From Crocinitomicaceae bacterium (lineage in GTDB: Bacteria; Bacteroidota; Bacteroidia; Flavobacteriales_D; Crocinitomicaceae): 64,000 bases of DNA. Made by a program: the position numbers and the translations under genes. The notes beneath the pieces were generated by a model, which saw only the letters and a program-made list of their open reading frames with translations, had not been told where the DNA came from and made no database searches. Each line of letters opens with the position of its first letter. Positions within the stretch are counted from its first letter, which is position 1. This document shows, in pieces, positions 8,436-17,255 of this stretch. Location of the stretch: contig JAGNZC010000005.1 of NCBI GenBank assembly GCA_017984635.1, positions 1-64,000 on the forward strand. Reading direction: 5' to 3'.

Positions 8436-9473
8436 ATGCTCGAATTTAGTCACGTTTTGAAGGGGTGGTACGAAAATGAAAAACGTGATTTACCATGGAG
8501 AAACACTGTCGATCCATACAAAATATGGTTGTCTGAAATAATTTTGCAACAAACCCGAGTAGAGCAAGGTAAAGCTTACTACTTTAAATTTATTGAACGG
8601 TTTCCAACTGTTTTTGATTTAGCCAATGCTGATGAAATGGAAGTTCTTAATTTATGGCAAGGATTGGGTTATTATTCAAGAGCTCGAAATCTGCATGCAT
8701 CCGCCAAAATAATTGTTACCGATTTTTCTGGAGTCTTCCCTGAAAATTATCAAAAAATCACTCAGCTAAAAGGAGTTGGTCCATACACCGCTGCTGCGAT
8801 TGCATCCTTTGCATTCAATGAAAAGGTTTCAGTGGTAGATGGTAATGTTTACCGTGTGTTAAGTCGGATTTTTGGAATTGAAGCTCCCATTGACTCTACT
8901 ACTGGTAAAAAACAATTTGCGGAGCTAGCTCAAACTTTAATCGATGATAAAGAACCTGGCATTCATAATCAAGCCATAATGGAATTTGGGGCTTTACAAT
9001 GCGTTCCTCAAAACCCAAGGTGTGAACAATGCCCATTTCAAAGAAAATGCTTTGCGTTTGAAAAACAAATGATCAAAACACTTCCTGTAAAAAGCAAAAA
9101 AATAGCTGTTAAAAATCGCTATTTTGACTACTTGATTTTTTCTTGGGATTCTAAGTTAATTCTTCAAAAGAGAGGCGAAAAAGACATTTGGGCTCATTTA
9201 TATGAATTTCCTCTAATCGAACGTGAATCTTTCAATAATACTATTAATTTTAATCAATACAGCATCAATCAACCTGCGTTTTCTTCAGAAGTTGTGAAAC
9301 ACATTTTATCCCATCAACATTTATATGTACAGTTTCATGTATTCAATTCAAAACCTATTTTTAAAAGTGATAGATGGATAGAAATAGAACGCGAAGATTT
9401 TCATAATTACCCAATACCTCGTGTGATTGATCGCTTTGTTGAATCTATAAAGTTAGACGTAACAATTGAATAG
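8436..9473 (+). CDS. mutY: A/G-specific adenine glycosylase MutY
   Basis: 345 residues. It removes adenine opposite 8-oxoguanine. The order is as expected: catalytic Glu in LSEIILQQTRVEQ, helix-hairpin-helix LKGVGPYTAAAIASF, the catalytic Asp in VVDGNVYRVLSR, and the [4Fe-4S] ligands C-x6-C-x2-C-x5-C (CVPQNPRCEQCPFQRKC). A C-terminal NUDIX-like domain (about 225-340, with HILSHQHLYVQFHVF) recognises 8-oxoG. It starts the plus-strand run mutY-ssb-gldE-gldD-folK, an order known from flavobacteria. Confidence 0.96.
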   Translation: MLEFSHVLKGWYENEKRDLPWRNTVDPYKIWLSEIILQQTRVEQGKAYYFKFIERFPTVFDLANADEMEVLNLWQGLGYYSRARNLHASAKIIVTDFSGVFPENYQKITQLKGVGPYTAAAIASFAFNEKVSVVDGNVYRVLSRIFGIEAPIDSTTGKKQFAELAQTLIDDKEPGIHNQAIMEFGALQCVPQNPRCEQCPFQRKCFAFEKQMIKTLPVKSKKIAVKNRYFDYLIFSWDSKLILQKRGEKDIWAHLYEFPLIERESFNNTINFNQYSINQPAFSSEVVKHILSHQHLYVQFHVFNSKPIFKSDRWIEIEREDFHNYPIPRVIDRFVESIKLDVTIE

Positions 9474-9479
9474 TTTTTT

Positions 9480-9487
9480 TATATTTG
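9480..9487 (+). promoter_or_regulatory. Candidate -7 box (TATATTTG) for ssb-gldE-gldD
   Basis: TATATTTG sits in the 28-base gap between mutY and ssb, 14 bases before the ssb ATG. If used, the leader would be about ten bases. No TTTG lies at the expected -33 distance, so it could be an internal or weak promoter. Confidence 0.5.
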
Positions 9488-9501
9488 TGTAAATATTCAA
9501 C

Positions 9502-9954
9502 ATGGCTGGTAGTGTAAATAAAGTGATTTTAATTGGAAATCTTGGCAAAGATCCTGAAGTTCGTCACCTTGAAAATGGTGCAGTTGTAGCGAATTTCTCC
9601 ATTGCAACTTCTGAATCTTACACAGACAAATCATCGGGTGAACGAAAAGAAGTGACTGATTGGCATGATATTGTTGTCTGGAGAGGCTTAGCCGAAGTAG
9701 TCGAGAAATACGTCAAAAAAGGATACAAAGTTTACATAGAAGGTAAATTAAAAAAACGTTCTTGGCAAGACAAAGAAGGAAATACGCGCTATACAACTGA
9801 AATTATTGCGGATGAACTTTCAATTTTATCACGACCTGAAGGAGGCGAAAAAACGGGAGAGCAAAAACCAGTCTATTCATCTGAAGGAACTCCCAATACA
9901 CCCAACAAAATAGATGAATTATTATCAGGTGACACAGATGATTTACCTTTTTGA
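9502..9954 (+). CDS. ssb: Single-stranded DNA-binding protein
   Basis: 150 residues. An N-terminal OB-fold (about 1-110; [46 protein letters not shown]), then a short disordered linker and the acidic tip DDLPF that binds repair and replication partners. It coats ssDNA as a tetramer. The mutY-ssb-gldE order makes this the DNA-repair-linked part of a gliding operon. Confidence 0.97.
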   Translation: MAGSVNKVILIGNLGKDPEVRHLENGAVVANFSIATSESYTDKSSGERKEVTDWHDIVVWRGLAEVVEKYVKKGYKVYIEGKLKKRSWQDKEGNTRYTTEIIADELSILSRPEGGEKTGEQKPVYSSEGTPNTPNKIDELLSGDTDDLPF

Positions 9955-9956
9955 TT

Positions 9957-11282
9957 ATGCAAACATTGGAGCCTTCCCCCTATACTGAATTTCTTTTTGC
10001 AGGAATTAACTTGTCAACAACAATCATTAATTTCATTATATTAAGTGCTTTACTGATGCTTTCTGCATTTGCTTCAAGTTCTGAATCGGCCTATTTCTCT
10101 TTAGGACCAAAAGAAAAAGAAAGCTTAAAAAATGATGACTCAAAAGGTGCGAAAACAGCCTTAAAATTGCTTGAGAAGCCTAAAAACCTTCTTGCTACTT
10201 TGTTGATTTTAAACAATTTTGTTAATGTTGGAATCGTCATCTTATCTAGTTTTTTATTAGATGAGTTTTATCCACTCAACCCAGCAAATCAAACCTATCG
10301 CTTTTTAATTGAAGTTGTAGCTATTACATTTATGTTGCTTCTTATTGGTGAGGTGATTCCGAAAATTTACGCCAATAAAAATGCAGAGATTTTAGTACGA
10401 AGATTTTCACTTCCAATCTATTCTGTTCAAGCTTTCCCGCCTATTAAACTTTTAACAAACCTTCTTGTTTCAGGAACGAGATTGATGCAGAAATTGGCTA
10501 AAAACAGGGGAGTTAAAATCACAACAGATGAATTGGAACATGCATTAGCGTTAACAAAAGAAGATAATTCTTCTGAAGGTGAACACAAAATATTAGAAGG
10601 TATCGTGAAATTTGGTAATACTGAAGCTTGTCAAATTATGAAACCAAGAATGGATGTTTTTGCAATAGAAACAAACCTGCCTTTTGACCAAGTTTTAAAA
10701 ACAATTTTAGAAGCGGGCTACTCTAGAATTCCAGTTTATTCAGACTCTTTTGACAACATAAAAGGAATTTTATACATCAAAGATTTATTGCCTCATATCA
10801 ACGAAACTGCAGAATTTAAGTGGTATGAATTACTGAGAAAACCATTCTTTGTTCCTGAAAATAAAAAAATTGACGACTTGCTAAACGAGTTTCAAACCAT
10901 GAAAATGCACATGGCTATTGTTGTTGATGAATACGGAGGCTCTTCTGGCGTTGTAACTTTAGAAGATATTTTGGAAGAAATTGTTGGTGATATTACAGAT
11001 GAATTTGATGATGATGAGATCGTTTATTCTAAAATTGATGATCAAACCTATCTTTTTGAAGGAAAAACAACCTTAGTTGATTTCTATAAAGTGGTTGATA
11101 TTGATGGGAAAGAATTTGAACTTCAAAAAGGAGACGCAGAAACCTTAGGTGGATTCATCATAGAGAAGGCAGGAAAAATCTTGATGAATAACGAATTTAT
11201 TATCGTTGAAAATTGCAAATTCATTGTTGAATCATCGGATAAACGACGCATCAAAATGATTAAAGTCGTATTACAAAATTAA
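9957..11282 (+). CDS. gldE: Gliding motility protein GldE (CNNM/CBS membrane protein)
   Basis: 441 residues. An N-terminal DUF21/CNNM-type domain with three or four membrane segments (about 15-180), two CBS domains (IMKPRMDVFAIET... and ...VVTLEDILEEIVGDI), and a C-terminal CorC/HlyC-type domain (about 340-435). It resembles CorC-type ion-efflux factors. In F. johnsoniae, GldE supports gliding together with GldD. Identification rests on family plus position between ssb and gldD. I chose the ATG at 9957; a TTG at 9951 overlaps the ssb stop. Confidence 0.93.
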   Translation: MQTLEPSPYTEFLFAGINLSTTIINFIILSALLMLSAFASSSESAYFSLGPKEKESLKNDDSKGAKTALKLLEKPKNLLATLLILNNFVNVGIVILSSFLLDEFYPLNPANQTYRFLIEVVAITFMLLLIGEVIPKIYANKNAEILVRRFSLPIYSVQAFPPIKLLTNLLVSGTRLMQKLAKNRGVKITTDELEHALALTKEDNSSEGEHKILEGIVKFGNTEACQIMKPRMDVFAIETNLPFDQVLKTILEAGYSRIPVYSDSFDNIKGILYIKDLLPHINETAEFKWYELLRKPFFVPENKKIDDLLNEFQTMKMHMAIVVDEYGGSSGVVTLEDILEEIVGDITDEFDDDEIVYSKIDDQTYLFEGKTTLVDFYKVVDIDGKEFELQKGDAETLGGFIIEKAGKILMNNEFIIVENCKFIVESSDKRRIKMIKVVLQN

Positions 11283-11291
11283 ATCAATCGC

Positions 11292-11861
11292 ATGAAATTT
11301 ATTTTATTCGTTTTTACTCTAATGCTCTTTGCTTGTAGCAATGACGCTATTTTAATTCCAAAACCTCCAACGTATTTAAGATTAAATTTGCCTAAACATT
11401 CCTATTCTCTTTTTAAAGCGGATTGCGGATACTCATTCAATGTTGCTCAATTGTTCAAAGTTAAACCAGTTTACGATCAAAACAGGATAAAAACATGTCA
11501 CCAAGATATTAACTTAGGTTCGCTTAATGGGGTGATTCATTTTTCTTTTATTGATATGAAAGAACCTTTAGCAACATATGTGAATTTCGCCAATGACAAA
11601 GTGGACGAACACAAAGTGAAAGCAACAGCGATAGAAGACATTCAATTAATAAACAAAAAAAACAAAGTTTACGGTGTTCTTTTCGAACTTCAAGGGGACG
11701 TAGCTTCTCCATTTCAATTTTACCTAACTGATTCTGTTTCTAAATTCGTAAGTGGTGTTGTTTATTTTAATTGTAAACCAAACTATGATTCACTCAGACC
11801 AACATTGGATTACTTAAAAGTTGATTTATTAAAATTGACGCAGTCATTTAAATGGAAATAA
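11292..11861 (+). CDS. gldD: Gliding motility lipoprotein GldD
   Basis: 189 residues. A signal peptide with lipobox Cys C15 (LMLFAC), then the GldD signature: PKPPTYLRLNLPKHSY, a CGYSFNV segment, CHQDI, and a C-terminal GVVYFNCKPNYDSLRPTLDYLKVDLLKL. GldD is an envelope lipoprotein required for gliding and T9SS-dependent secretion in F. johnsoniae; its molecular role is unknown. It is ten bases after gldE and overlaps folK by ten bases. Confidence 0.95.
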   Translation: MKFILFVFTLMLFACSNDAILIPKPPTYLRLNLPKHSYSLFKADCGYSFNVAQLFKVKPVYDQNRIKTCHQDINLGSLNGVIHFSFIDMKEPLATYVNFANDKVDEHKVKATAIEDIQLINKKNKVYGVLFELQGDVASPFQFYLTDSVSKFVSGVVYFNCKPNYDSLRPTLDYLKVDLLKLTQSFKWK

Positions 11862-12349
11862 ATCAATACGTTTATTTAAGTCTTGGAAGTAATTTAGGCG
11901 ACCGTATGGACAACCTTAATTTTGCTTTTAATGCAATTAAAGATTTTGGGGTAATAAAAAGCAAATCATCAATCTACGAATGCCAAGCAATCGGTTTTGA
12001 AAGTAGTGACCTTTTTTACAATTGTTGCATTTGTATCGAAACAAACTTAAAACCCATTGAATTATTACATCAACTTAATACAATCGAAAAAAATGCTGGA
12101 AGAATTCGTTTGAATGATGGAAACTACCATTCTAGAAATTTAGACATTGACATTATCTTCTTCCAAGATCAAGTCATACAAACTGATATATTAAGTATTC
12201 CACATCCAAGGTACCATGAACGAAAATTTGTTTTAATTCCATTAAACGAAATTTCAGTTGAGTTAAAAGACCCCATAAGCCAATTAACAACGATCGAAAT
12301 TTTAGCTAACTGCAAGGATAATAGCGATTTAAAAAAGATTACTTTCTAA
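11852..12349 (+). CDS. folK: 6-hydroxymethyl-7,8-dihydropterin pyrophosphokinase
   Basis: 165 residues. HPPK motifs: LSLGSNLGDR at the N-terminus, YECQAIGFESSDLFYNC, RNLDIDIIFF (Mg-binding DxD) and IPHPRYHERKFVLIPL (pterin/ATP loops). It transfers pyrophosphate from ATP to the pterin in folate synthesis. Its ATG is inside the last codons of gldD, so it is probably co-translated with the gliding genes; no folP follows. Confidence 0.96.
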   Translation: MEINQYVYLSLGSNLGDRMDNLNFAFNAIKDFGVIKSKSSIYECQAIGFESSDLFYNCCICIETNLKPIELLHQLNTIEKNAGRIRLNDGNYHSRNLDIDIIFFQDQVIQTDILSIPHPRYHERKFVLIPLNEISVELKDPISQLTTIEILANCKDNSDLKKITF

Positions 12350-12378
12350 TTGAATAATTCTAAAAAAATCAAAATCTC

Positions 12379-12408
12379 TTTGTTTACTTACATTTTTGAT
12401 TATTTTTG
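12379..12408 (+). promoter_or_regulatory. Strong Bacteroidota promoter for the OmpA/TPR lipoprotein gene
   Basis: TTTG at 12379-12382, an 18-base spacer, and TATTTTTG at 12401-12408. Both elements match the consensus exactly. Transcription would start about 12412, leaving a leader of about 27 bases to the ATG at 12439. Confidence 0.8.
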
Positions 12409-12438
12409 CAATAACTAATAAGTTTTAAACGATTTTAT

Positions 12439-14139
12439 ATGAAAAAACAAAGCATCAAAGCTTTAGCGTTAATCGCTATTTCTTCAGCATTCGTGACAAG
12501 TTGTGATCTTTTGAAAGATCTAAATTACAAAGTTACACCTTCACCTTTAGAAATGCATTCAGATTCTGTTCGAGTGAAAGTTGAAGTTATGTTTCCTGAA
12601 AAAGGTATAAAGAAAAAAGCAAGTGCTGAAATTACACCTATGCTTGGAACAACAGCATTAAAAACTGTTACTGTACAAGGTGAAAAAGTTTCTGGAAATG
12701 GGACGGTTATTCAATACAAACCAGGAGGAAAAATGGTTTATACGGATGTGATCGCTTACAAACCTGAATTTGAAAATGCTGAATTAGTCGTAACTGGAAA
12801 AGTATTCAAAGGTGGTAAAGAGAAAAAAGATAAATTCCAAAACATCAAAATTGCTGATGGAACGATTATCACTCCTTATTTAGTAGCAAAGAATTTCAAA
12901 GTAATTTATGAAAAAGATGCATTTGTTCGTACTAATGAAAAATCATATGTTGCTCAAATCAACTTTGAAAAAGGAAAATCAGTTGTTAAACCTGCTGAAT
13001 TAAATGATAAAGACATGGTTGATTTCGTTAATTGGATGAAATCAGCTGAAACAAATCCTAAAATAGCAATCAAAGCGATTAACATTACAGGTTTTGCTTC
13101 TCCAGAAGGTGAAGTTGGTAAAAATGACAACTTATCGATGGACCGTGCTACTGCTGCTAAAACAGCATCTCAAGAATTAGCTAAAAAAGTAGCAAGTACA
13201 GCTGGTCAATTAGAAATTTACAACTTAGTTGGTAAAGGAGAAGATTTTGATGGTTTCAAAAAAGAATTACAAGCTTCTTCTATCAATGAAGATGAAAAGA
13301 ATTTAGTGATTCGTGTATTAGAAATGCACAAAGATCCAACAATGCGTGAAACTGAAATGCGTAATATGGGGAAAACATTTACTGAATTGGATAAAGATAT
13401 ATTCCCAAAATTACGTCGTTCCGAAATTTCAACAGTATATGATTTAACTGGTTATTCTGACGAAGAATTGAAAGCAGTATCAATTTCAAATCCTGATACT
13501 TTGACAATCGAAGAATTATTATTTGCAGCTACATTAACAAATGACTTAAATGAAAAAGCGCGTTTGTATACAATTGCAACTAAAAACTATGCTACTGATC
13601 ACCGTGGATTCAATAATTTAGGAGTTGTTAATTTCTACCAAAATAAAGTAGCGGACGCATTGGCTAATTTCGAAAAAGCAAATAACCTTAAAGATAACGC
13701 AATTGCTAAAAACAATTTAGCTGCTATTGCTGGTTTAAGCGGAGACCGTTCTAAAGCTGCTAAATTATTAGCTCAAGCAAAAGGAGCAGGTAGCGAAGTA
13801 AATTACAACAATGGAATCATCAATATCCAAGCTGGTAAATATGCTGATGCTGTAAGTAATTTCGGTGCAGAAGCATCATTTAACAAAGCATTGGCTCAAT
13901 TGTTAAATAATTCTTCATCAGAAGCAATGAAAACAGTAGATCTTTCTTTAGATAAAGAAAGTGCTAGAGGTTTTTACTTAAAAGCAATTGCTGCTGCGAG
14001 AATGGACAAAGCCGATGTACTTATGAATAATTTAAGAAATGCTATTTCAAAAGATGCTTCTTTTAAAACAAAAGCAGCGAAAGATAGAGAATTTTTAAAA
14101 TTTGCTACTGATGCAACATTTATGAGTATCGCTAAATAA
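12439..14139 (+). CDS. Outer-membrane lipoprotein with OmpA-like and TPR domains
   Basis: 566 residues. Signal peptide with lipobox Cys C22 (FVTSC); a beta-rich N-terminal part (about 30-150); an OmpA-like domain (about 170-245: INFEKGKSVVKPAEL, ITGFASPEGE, LSMDRATAA), which binds peptidoglycan in the family; and TPR-type helical repeats (about 375-560). The OmpA domain is internal rather than C-terminal. A perfect promoter, a strong terminator and its own transcription unit suggest an abundant envelope protein. PorE of the T9SS also combines TPR and OmpA domains in a lipoprotein, but the domain order differs and I do not assign it. Confidence 0.75.
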   Translation: MKKQSIKALALIAISSAFVTSCDLLKDLNYKVTPSPLEMHSDSVRVKVEVMFPEKGIKKKASAEITPMLGTTALKTVTVQGEKVSGNGTVIQYKPGGKMVYTDVIAYKPEFENAELVVTGKVFKGGKEKKDKFQNIKIADGTIITPYLVAKNFKVIYEKDAFVRTNEKSYVAQINFEKGKSVVKPAELNDKDMVDFVNWMKSAETNPKIAIKAINITGFASPEGEVGKNDNLSMDRATAAKTASQELAKKVASTAGQLEIYNLVGKGEDFDGFKKELQASSINEDEKNLVIRVLEMHKDPTMRETEMRNMGKTFTELDKDIFPKLRRSEISTVYDLTGYSDEELKAVSISNPDTLTIEELLFAATLTNDLNEKARLYTIATKNYATDHRGFNNLGVVNFYQNKVADALANFEKANNLKDNAIAKNNLAAIAGLSGDRSKAAKLLAQAKGAGSEVNYNNGIINIQAGKYADAVSNFGAEASFNKALAQLLNNSSSEAMKTVDLSLDKESARGFYLKAIAAARMDKADVLMNNLRNAISKDASFKTKAAKDREFLKFATDATFMSIAK

Positions 14140-14160
14140 ATTGAATCATATTAAATTAAA

Positions 14161-14190
14161 GCCTGTTAGATTTCTAGCAGGCTTTTTTTA
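14161..14190 (+). terminator. Intrinsic terminator of the OmpA/TPR gene
   Basis: GCCTGTTAG / CTAGCAGGC, a nine-pair stem with one G-U pair and an ATTT loop, followed by seven T. It also contains the stop codon and last codons of the convergent glycosyltransferase. Confidence 0.88.
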
Positions 14191-15092
14191 TGGAATCTAC
14201 TTAAGTAAAGTTGTTCAGCTTGCCCAGGCGTAGGAACTAAATGGTAGGCTATATTTAAAAAGGATACATCCATAATGGTTGAATAACCCGATCTTGAAAT
14301 GATTACATTTGCTTGTAAAATAAGCTGATCACAGAACTTCCAATCATTTGAATAAAAAATCTTTGTTTCTGTTTCTTCTCTTTCAATATAAGCTGGAACG
14401 ATAAATACCGCATTTGGAAAACGTTGTTTCATATCGTGATAGAATTGAACACTGTACGGCAAAGGTCCACTTACAATTACCAATTGATCTATCTGTTTTA
14501 TTTCATTTTTTTTGTAGAGAGAAAAACGAGATTTTACTCCTATATAATTCAGGTTTAATCCTTTCAATGGTTTACTTAAATCTCCAGCAAATGTTGAGTT
14601 TTCCGTGTCTAAAACCCACACTTCATTATAATGTGAAAGGAATCTTTTATGAAGGATTTGAAATGGCTTTTCCAAACACGAAAGCGGTAAATGCAACTGA
14701 TGCGTTATAAAAATAGATGGTACTTCTTTTGAGAAAAAACCATATCGATGATCAGATATTACCAGATCTATCTCACGATTTTTGACCCATTTAGCCACCT
14801 TTTTTTGCTCGTTTCTGTAAAAGTTGTAAAGAGAAAAACTATTTTTTAAAAGGTCCAATGAAAATTTACCATTTTCGCCAAATGCAAAAGGATAATCAGT
14901 ATGCTCAATGTAATTTATTTGAGGAAAATAGTTTGAAAAAATTGTCGTTTGTACTTTACTCCCTGCAATGAATATTTCATTTTCTTGCTGCAATAATTGA
15001 TGAATTAGAGGGATACACCGTGCAACATGGCCCATTCCCCAATTCAATGCTGATAACAAAATTTTTTGATTGATTATTTCTTCTGGTTTCAC
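14166..15092 (-). CDS. MurG-like glycosyltransferase, C-terminus encoded by a terminator
   Basis: 308 residues from GTG. It starts INQKILLSALNWGMGHVARC, the Rossmann N-terminal of GT-B enzymes related to MurG (GT28). It has the UDP-sugar region ISRSGYSTIMDVSF and PTPGQAEQ near the end. I placed the start at GTG 15092 because the open frame up to 15299 would overlap clpP and encode a hydrophobic stretch without family likeness; TATATTTG lies three bases before this GTG. The last eight residues (H-K-K-S-L-L-E-I) are written by the neighbour's terminator, and homologues, as I recall, run 30-40 residues past PTPGQxEQ. It may be trimmed. Confidence 0.78.
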   Translation of the reverse strand: MKPEEIINQKILLSALNWGMGHVARCIPLIHQLLQQENEIFIAGSKVQTTIFSNYFPQINYIEHTDYPFAFGENGKFSLDLLKNSFSLYNFYRNEQKKVAKWVKNREIDLVISDHRYGFFSKEVPSIFITHQLHLPLSCLEKPFQILHKRFLSHYNEVWVLDTENSTFAGDLSKPLKGLNLNYIGVKSRFSLYKKNEIKQIDQLVIVSGPLPYSVQFYHDMKQRFPNAVFIVPAYIEREETETKIFYSNDWKFCDQLILQANVIISRSGYSTIMDVSFLNIAYHLVPTPGQAEQLYLSRFHKKSLLEI

Positions 15093-15095
15093 AGT

Positions 15096-15103
15096 CAAAT
15101 ATA
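15096..15103 (-). promoter_or_regulatory. Candidate -7 box (TATATTTG) abutting the glycosyltransferase GTG
   Basis: TATATTTG on the minus strand with three bases between its G and the GTG at 15092. This would give an almost leaderless mRNA, or show that the true start is further down. No clear -33 TTTG is seen. Confidence 0.4.
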
Positions 15104-15184
15104 TCTTTAATTTTTTGAAAAAAATAGAAAAATTTATAGTGAGGCTATTGTTCGTAAAATTTCCTAAAAAAACAAAAAAAAGAA

Positions 15185-15214
15185 TTGCCAATAAGAACAA
15201 TGCTTTTATCTTTA
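15185..15214 (+). promoter_or_regulatory. Candidate clpP promoter
   Basis: TTG at 15185-15187, a 19-base spacer, then TATCTTTA at 15207-15214, one mismatch from TAnnTTTG. It lies 27 bases before the clpP ATG. Confidence 0.5.
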
Positions 15215-15240
15215 TAAAATAGAAAATAAACACACAGACT

Positions 15241-15909
15241 ATGTTTGATAAAAACGAATTTAAAAAATATGCAACTAAGCACATGGGCTTAAATAGCATG
15301 CACGTAGATCATTACATTGAATCTTCATTAACACCTTACATCATTGAAGAACGTTCGTTGAACATGACACAAATGGATGTTTTTTCTCGATTAATGATGG
15401 ACCGAATCATCTTTCTAGGGACTGGTATTGACGATTATGTTGCAAACATCATTAATGCGCAATTGTTATTTTTAGAATCTGCTGATCCAAACAAAGACAT
15501 ACAAATCTATTTGAATTCTCCAGGAGGTTCTGTTTATGCTGGACTTGGAATTTACGATACAATGCAATACATCAAGCCGGATGTTGCAACAATTTGTACT
15601 GGAATGGCCGCATCAATGGGTGCTGTCTTAATGTGTGCTGGTGCTGAAGGAAAACGTTCTGCATTGAAACATGCCCGCGTTATGATTCATCAACCATTGG
15701 GTGGAGCTCAAGGTCAAGCATCTGATATTGAAATTACAGCAAGAGAAATTCAGAAATTGAAAAAAGAATTATACGAAATAATTGCGCATCATTCTCACCA
15801 AACGTATGAAAAAGTTTGGGCTGATTCGGATCGTGATTATTGGATGACATCTGAAGAGGCAAAAGCTTATGGAATGGTAGATGAAATTTTGCTACGCAAT
15901 CCTAAATAA
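15241..15909 (+). CDS. clpP: ATP-dependent Clp protease proteolytic subunit
   Basis: 222 residues. The serine peptidase forms the two-ring ClpP barrel that degrades proteins unfolded by ClpX or ClpC. The catalytic triad is S125 (GMAASMGA), H150 (RVMIHQP) and D199 (DRDYWM). YLNSPGGSVYAGLGIYD is the oxyanion strand region. The N-terminus is longer than in E. coli, with a likely propeptide of about 40 residues. A hairpin separates it from clpX, 69 bases downstream. Confidence 0.97.
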   Translation: MFDKNEFKKYATKHMGLNSMHVDHYIESSLTPYIIEERSLNMTQMDVFSRLMMDRIIFLGTGIDDYVANIINAQLLFLESADPNKDIQIYLNSPGGSVYAGLGIYDTMQYIKPDVATICTGMAASMGAVLMCAGAEGKRSALKHARVMIHQPLGGAQGQASDIEITAREIQKLKKELYEIIAHHSHQTYEKVWADSDRDYWMTSEEAKAYGMVDEILLRNPK

Positions 15910-15938
15910 TTACTTTTGTAAAAAATAATTTATTAAGT

Positions 15939-15969
15939 CCATCCGTTGAAAAATGGATGGCTTTTTTTT
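15939..15969 (+). terminator. Hairpin with T-tract between clpP and clpX
   Basis: CCATCC and GGATGG pair around an A-rich loop, followed by C and eight T. The stem is only six pairs. It may partly end the clpP transcript, leaving clpX to read-through. Confidence 0.65.
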
Positions 15970-15978
15970 CTAAAAGCT

Positions 15979-17211
15979 ATGGCAAAAAAAGAAAGTGGTT
16001 GTTCATTTTGTGGGAGATCCAGAGAAGAAGTTGGGATTTTAATCGCTGGTGTTTCTGGACACATTTGTGAAAATTGCATTGAACAAGCACACACAATCAT
16101 TCAAGAAGAAGACGTGAACGCATCTTCCAAAAAAGAAGGCGATGTTAAAAAAGTAACCGTACTGAAACCTACTCAAATTAAAGAAAAATTAGATGAGTAT
16201 GTGATTGGTCAAGACGATGCTAAAAAAGTACTTTCTGTAGGTGTATATAATCACTATAAACGTCTAAATCAACCTGTATCAAAAGACGATATTGAAATTG
16301 AAAAATCAAATGTGATTTTGGTAGGTCGAACGGGTACAGGTAAAACATTGCTAGCGAAAACAATTGCTAAAATGTTAAATGTACCATTTTGTATTGCAGA
16401 TGCAACCGTTTTAACAGAAGCTGGATATGTTGGAGAAGATGTTGAAAGTATTCTTTCACGTTTGTTACAAGCTGCTGACTACAACGTTGACGCAGCAGAA
16501 CACGGTATTGTTTTTATTGATGAAATAGATAAAATCGCTCGCAAGAGTGACAACCCTTCCATTACAAGAGATGTTTCTGGAGAAGGCGTTCAACAAGCTT
16601 TATTGAAATTATTAGAAGGAGCAACTGTGAATGTTCCGCCTCAAGGTGGAAGAAAACATCCTGAACAAAAAATGATTCAAATAAACACCAAAAACATCTT
16701 GTTTATTTGTGGTGGTGCATTTGATGGTATTGAACGAATTATTGCGAATCGTGTAAACCGTCAAACGATTGGTTTTACATCGTCTGAAGTTGAAAGAATT
16801 GACAGCGAAAGTTTATTAAAGTACATCAATCCAACGGATGTGAAAACATTTGGATTAATTCCTGAATTGATTGGACGTTTTCCTGTTTTAACTTACTTGG
16901 AACCTTTAGATGGCGCAAGTTTAAAACGAATTCTAACTGAACCTAAAAATGCTTTAGTTAAACAATATACAAAGTTGTTTGACATCGATGGTGTTGCGTT
17001 AAAATTTGATGCAGCGGTTTTAGATTTTATCGTAACAAAAGCAATTGAATTTAAATTAGGAGCAAGGGGATTACGTTCGATTTGTGAAGCTATTTTGAAT
17101 GATGCAATGTATGAATTACCTTCTAAAAATGAAACAGAATTTAAAGTTACATTAGCTTATGCAGAACGTCAATTTGAGCAATCAAAAATGGCAACGCTAA
17201 AAGTTGCTTAA
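15979..17211 (+). CDS. clpX: ATP-dependent Clp protease ATP-binding subunit ClpX
   Basis: 410 residues from the ATG at 15979 (M-A-K-K-E-S-G). The N-terminal zinc-binding domain has C8, C11, C30 and C33. The AAA+ module follows with Walker A GRTGTGKT, Walker [12 protein letters not shown], pore loop and the RxxR-type sensor region [14 protein letters not shown]. It unfolds substrates and feeds them to ClpP. The in-frame ATG at 15946 would add 11 residues from the hairpin region and does not match the family. Confidence 0.97.
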   Translation: MAKKESGCSFCGRSREEVGILIAGVSGHICENCIEQAHTIIQEEDVNASSKKEGDVKKVTVLKPTQIKEKLDEYVIGQDDAKKVLSVGVYNHYKRLNQPVSKDDIEIEKSNVILVGRTGTGKTLLAKTIAKMLNVPFCIADATVLTEAGYVGEDVESILSRLLQAADYNVDAAEHGIVFIDEIDKIARKSDNPSITRDVSGEGVQQALLKLLEGATVNVPPQGGRKHPEQKMIQINTKNILFICGGAFDGIERIIANRVNRQTIGFTSSEVERIDSESLLKYINPTDVKTFGLIPELIGRFPVLTYLEPLDGASLKRILTEPKNALVKQYTKLFDIDGVALKFDAAVLDFIVTKAIEFKLGARGLRSICEAILNDAMYELPSKNETEFKVTLAYAERQFEQSKMATLKVA

Positions 17212-17220
17212 ACGTTTTAT

Positions 17221-17251
17221 AAAAAAGGGAGAATTTAGTTCTCCCTTTTTT
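17221..17251. terminator. Bidirectional terminator between clpX and trmB
   Basis: GGGAGAA (17227-17233) pairs with TTCTCCC (17239-17245) around TTTAG, flanked by six A and six T. Works on both strands, serving clpX (+) and trmB (-). Confidence 0.88.
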
Positions 17252-17255
17252 ATGC

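Noticed and set aside
15093-15299. Hydrophobic N-terminal extension of the MurG-like glycosyltransferase
   Set aside because: It overlaps clpP on the other strand and contains AT-rich intergenic sequence; the GTG at 15092 fits the family start.
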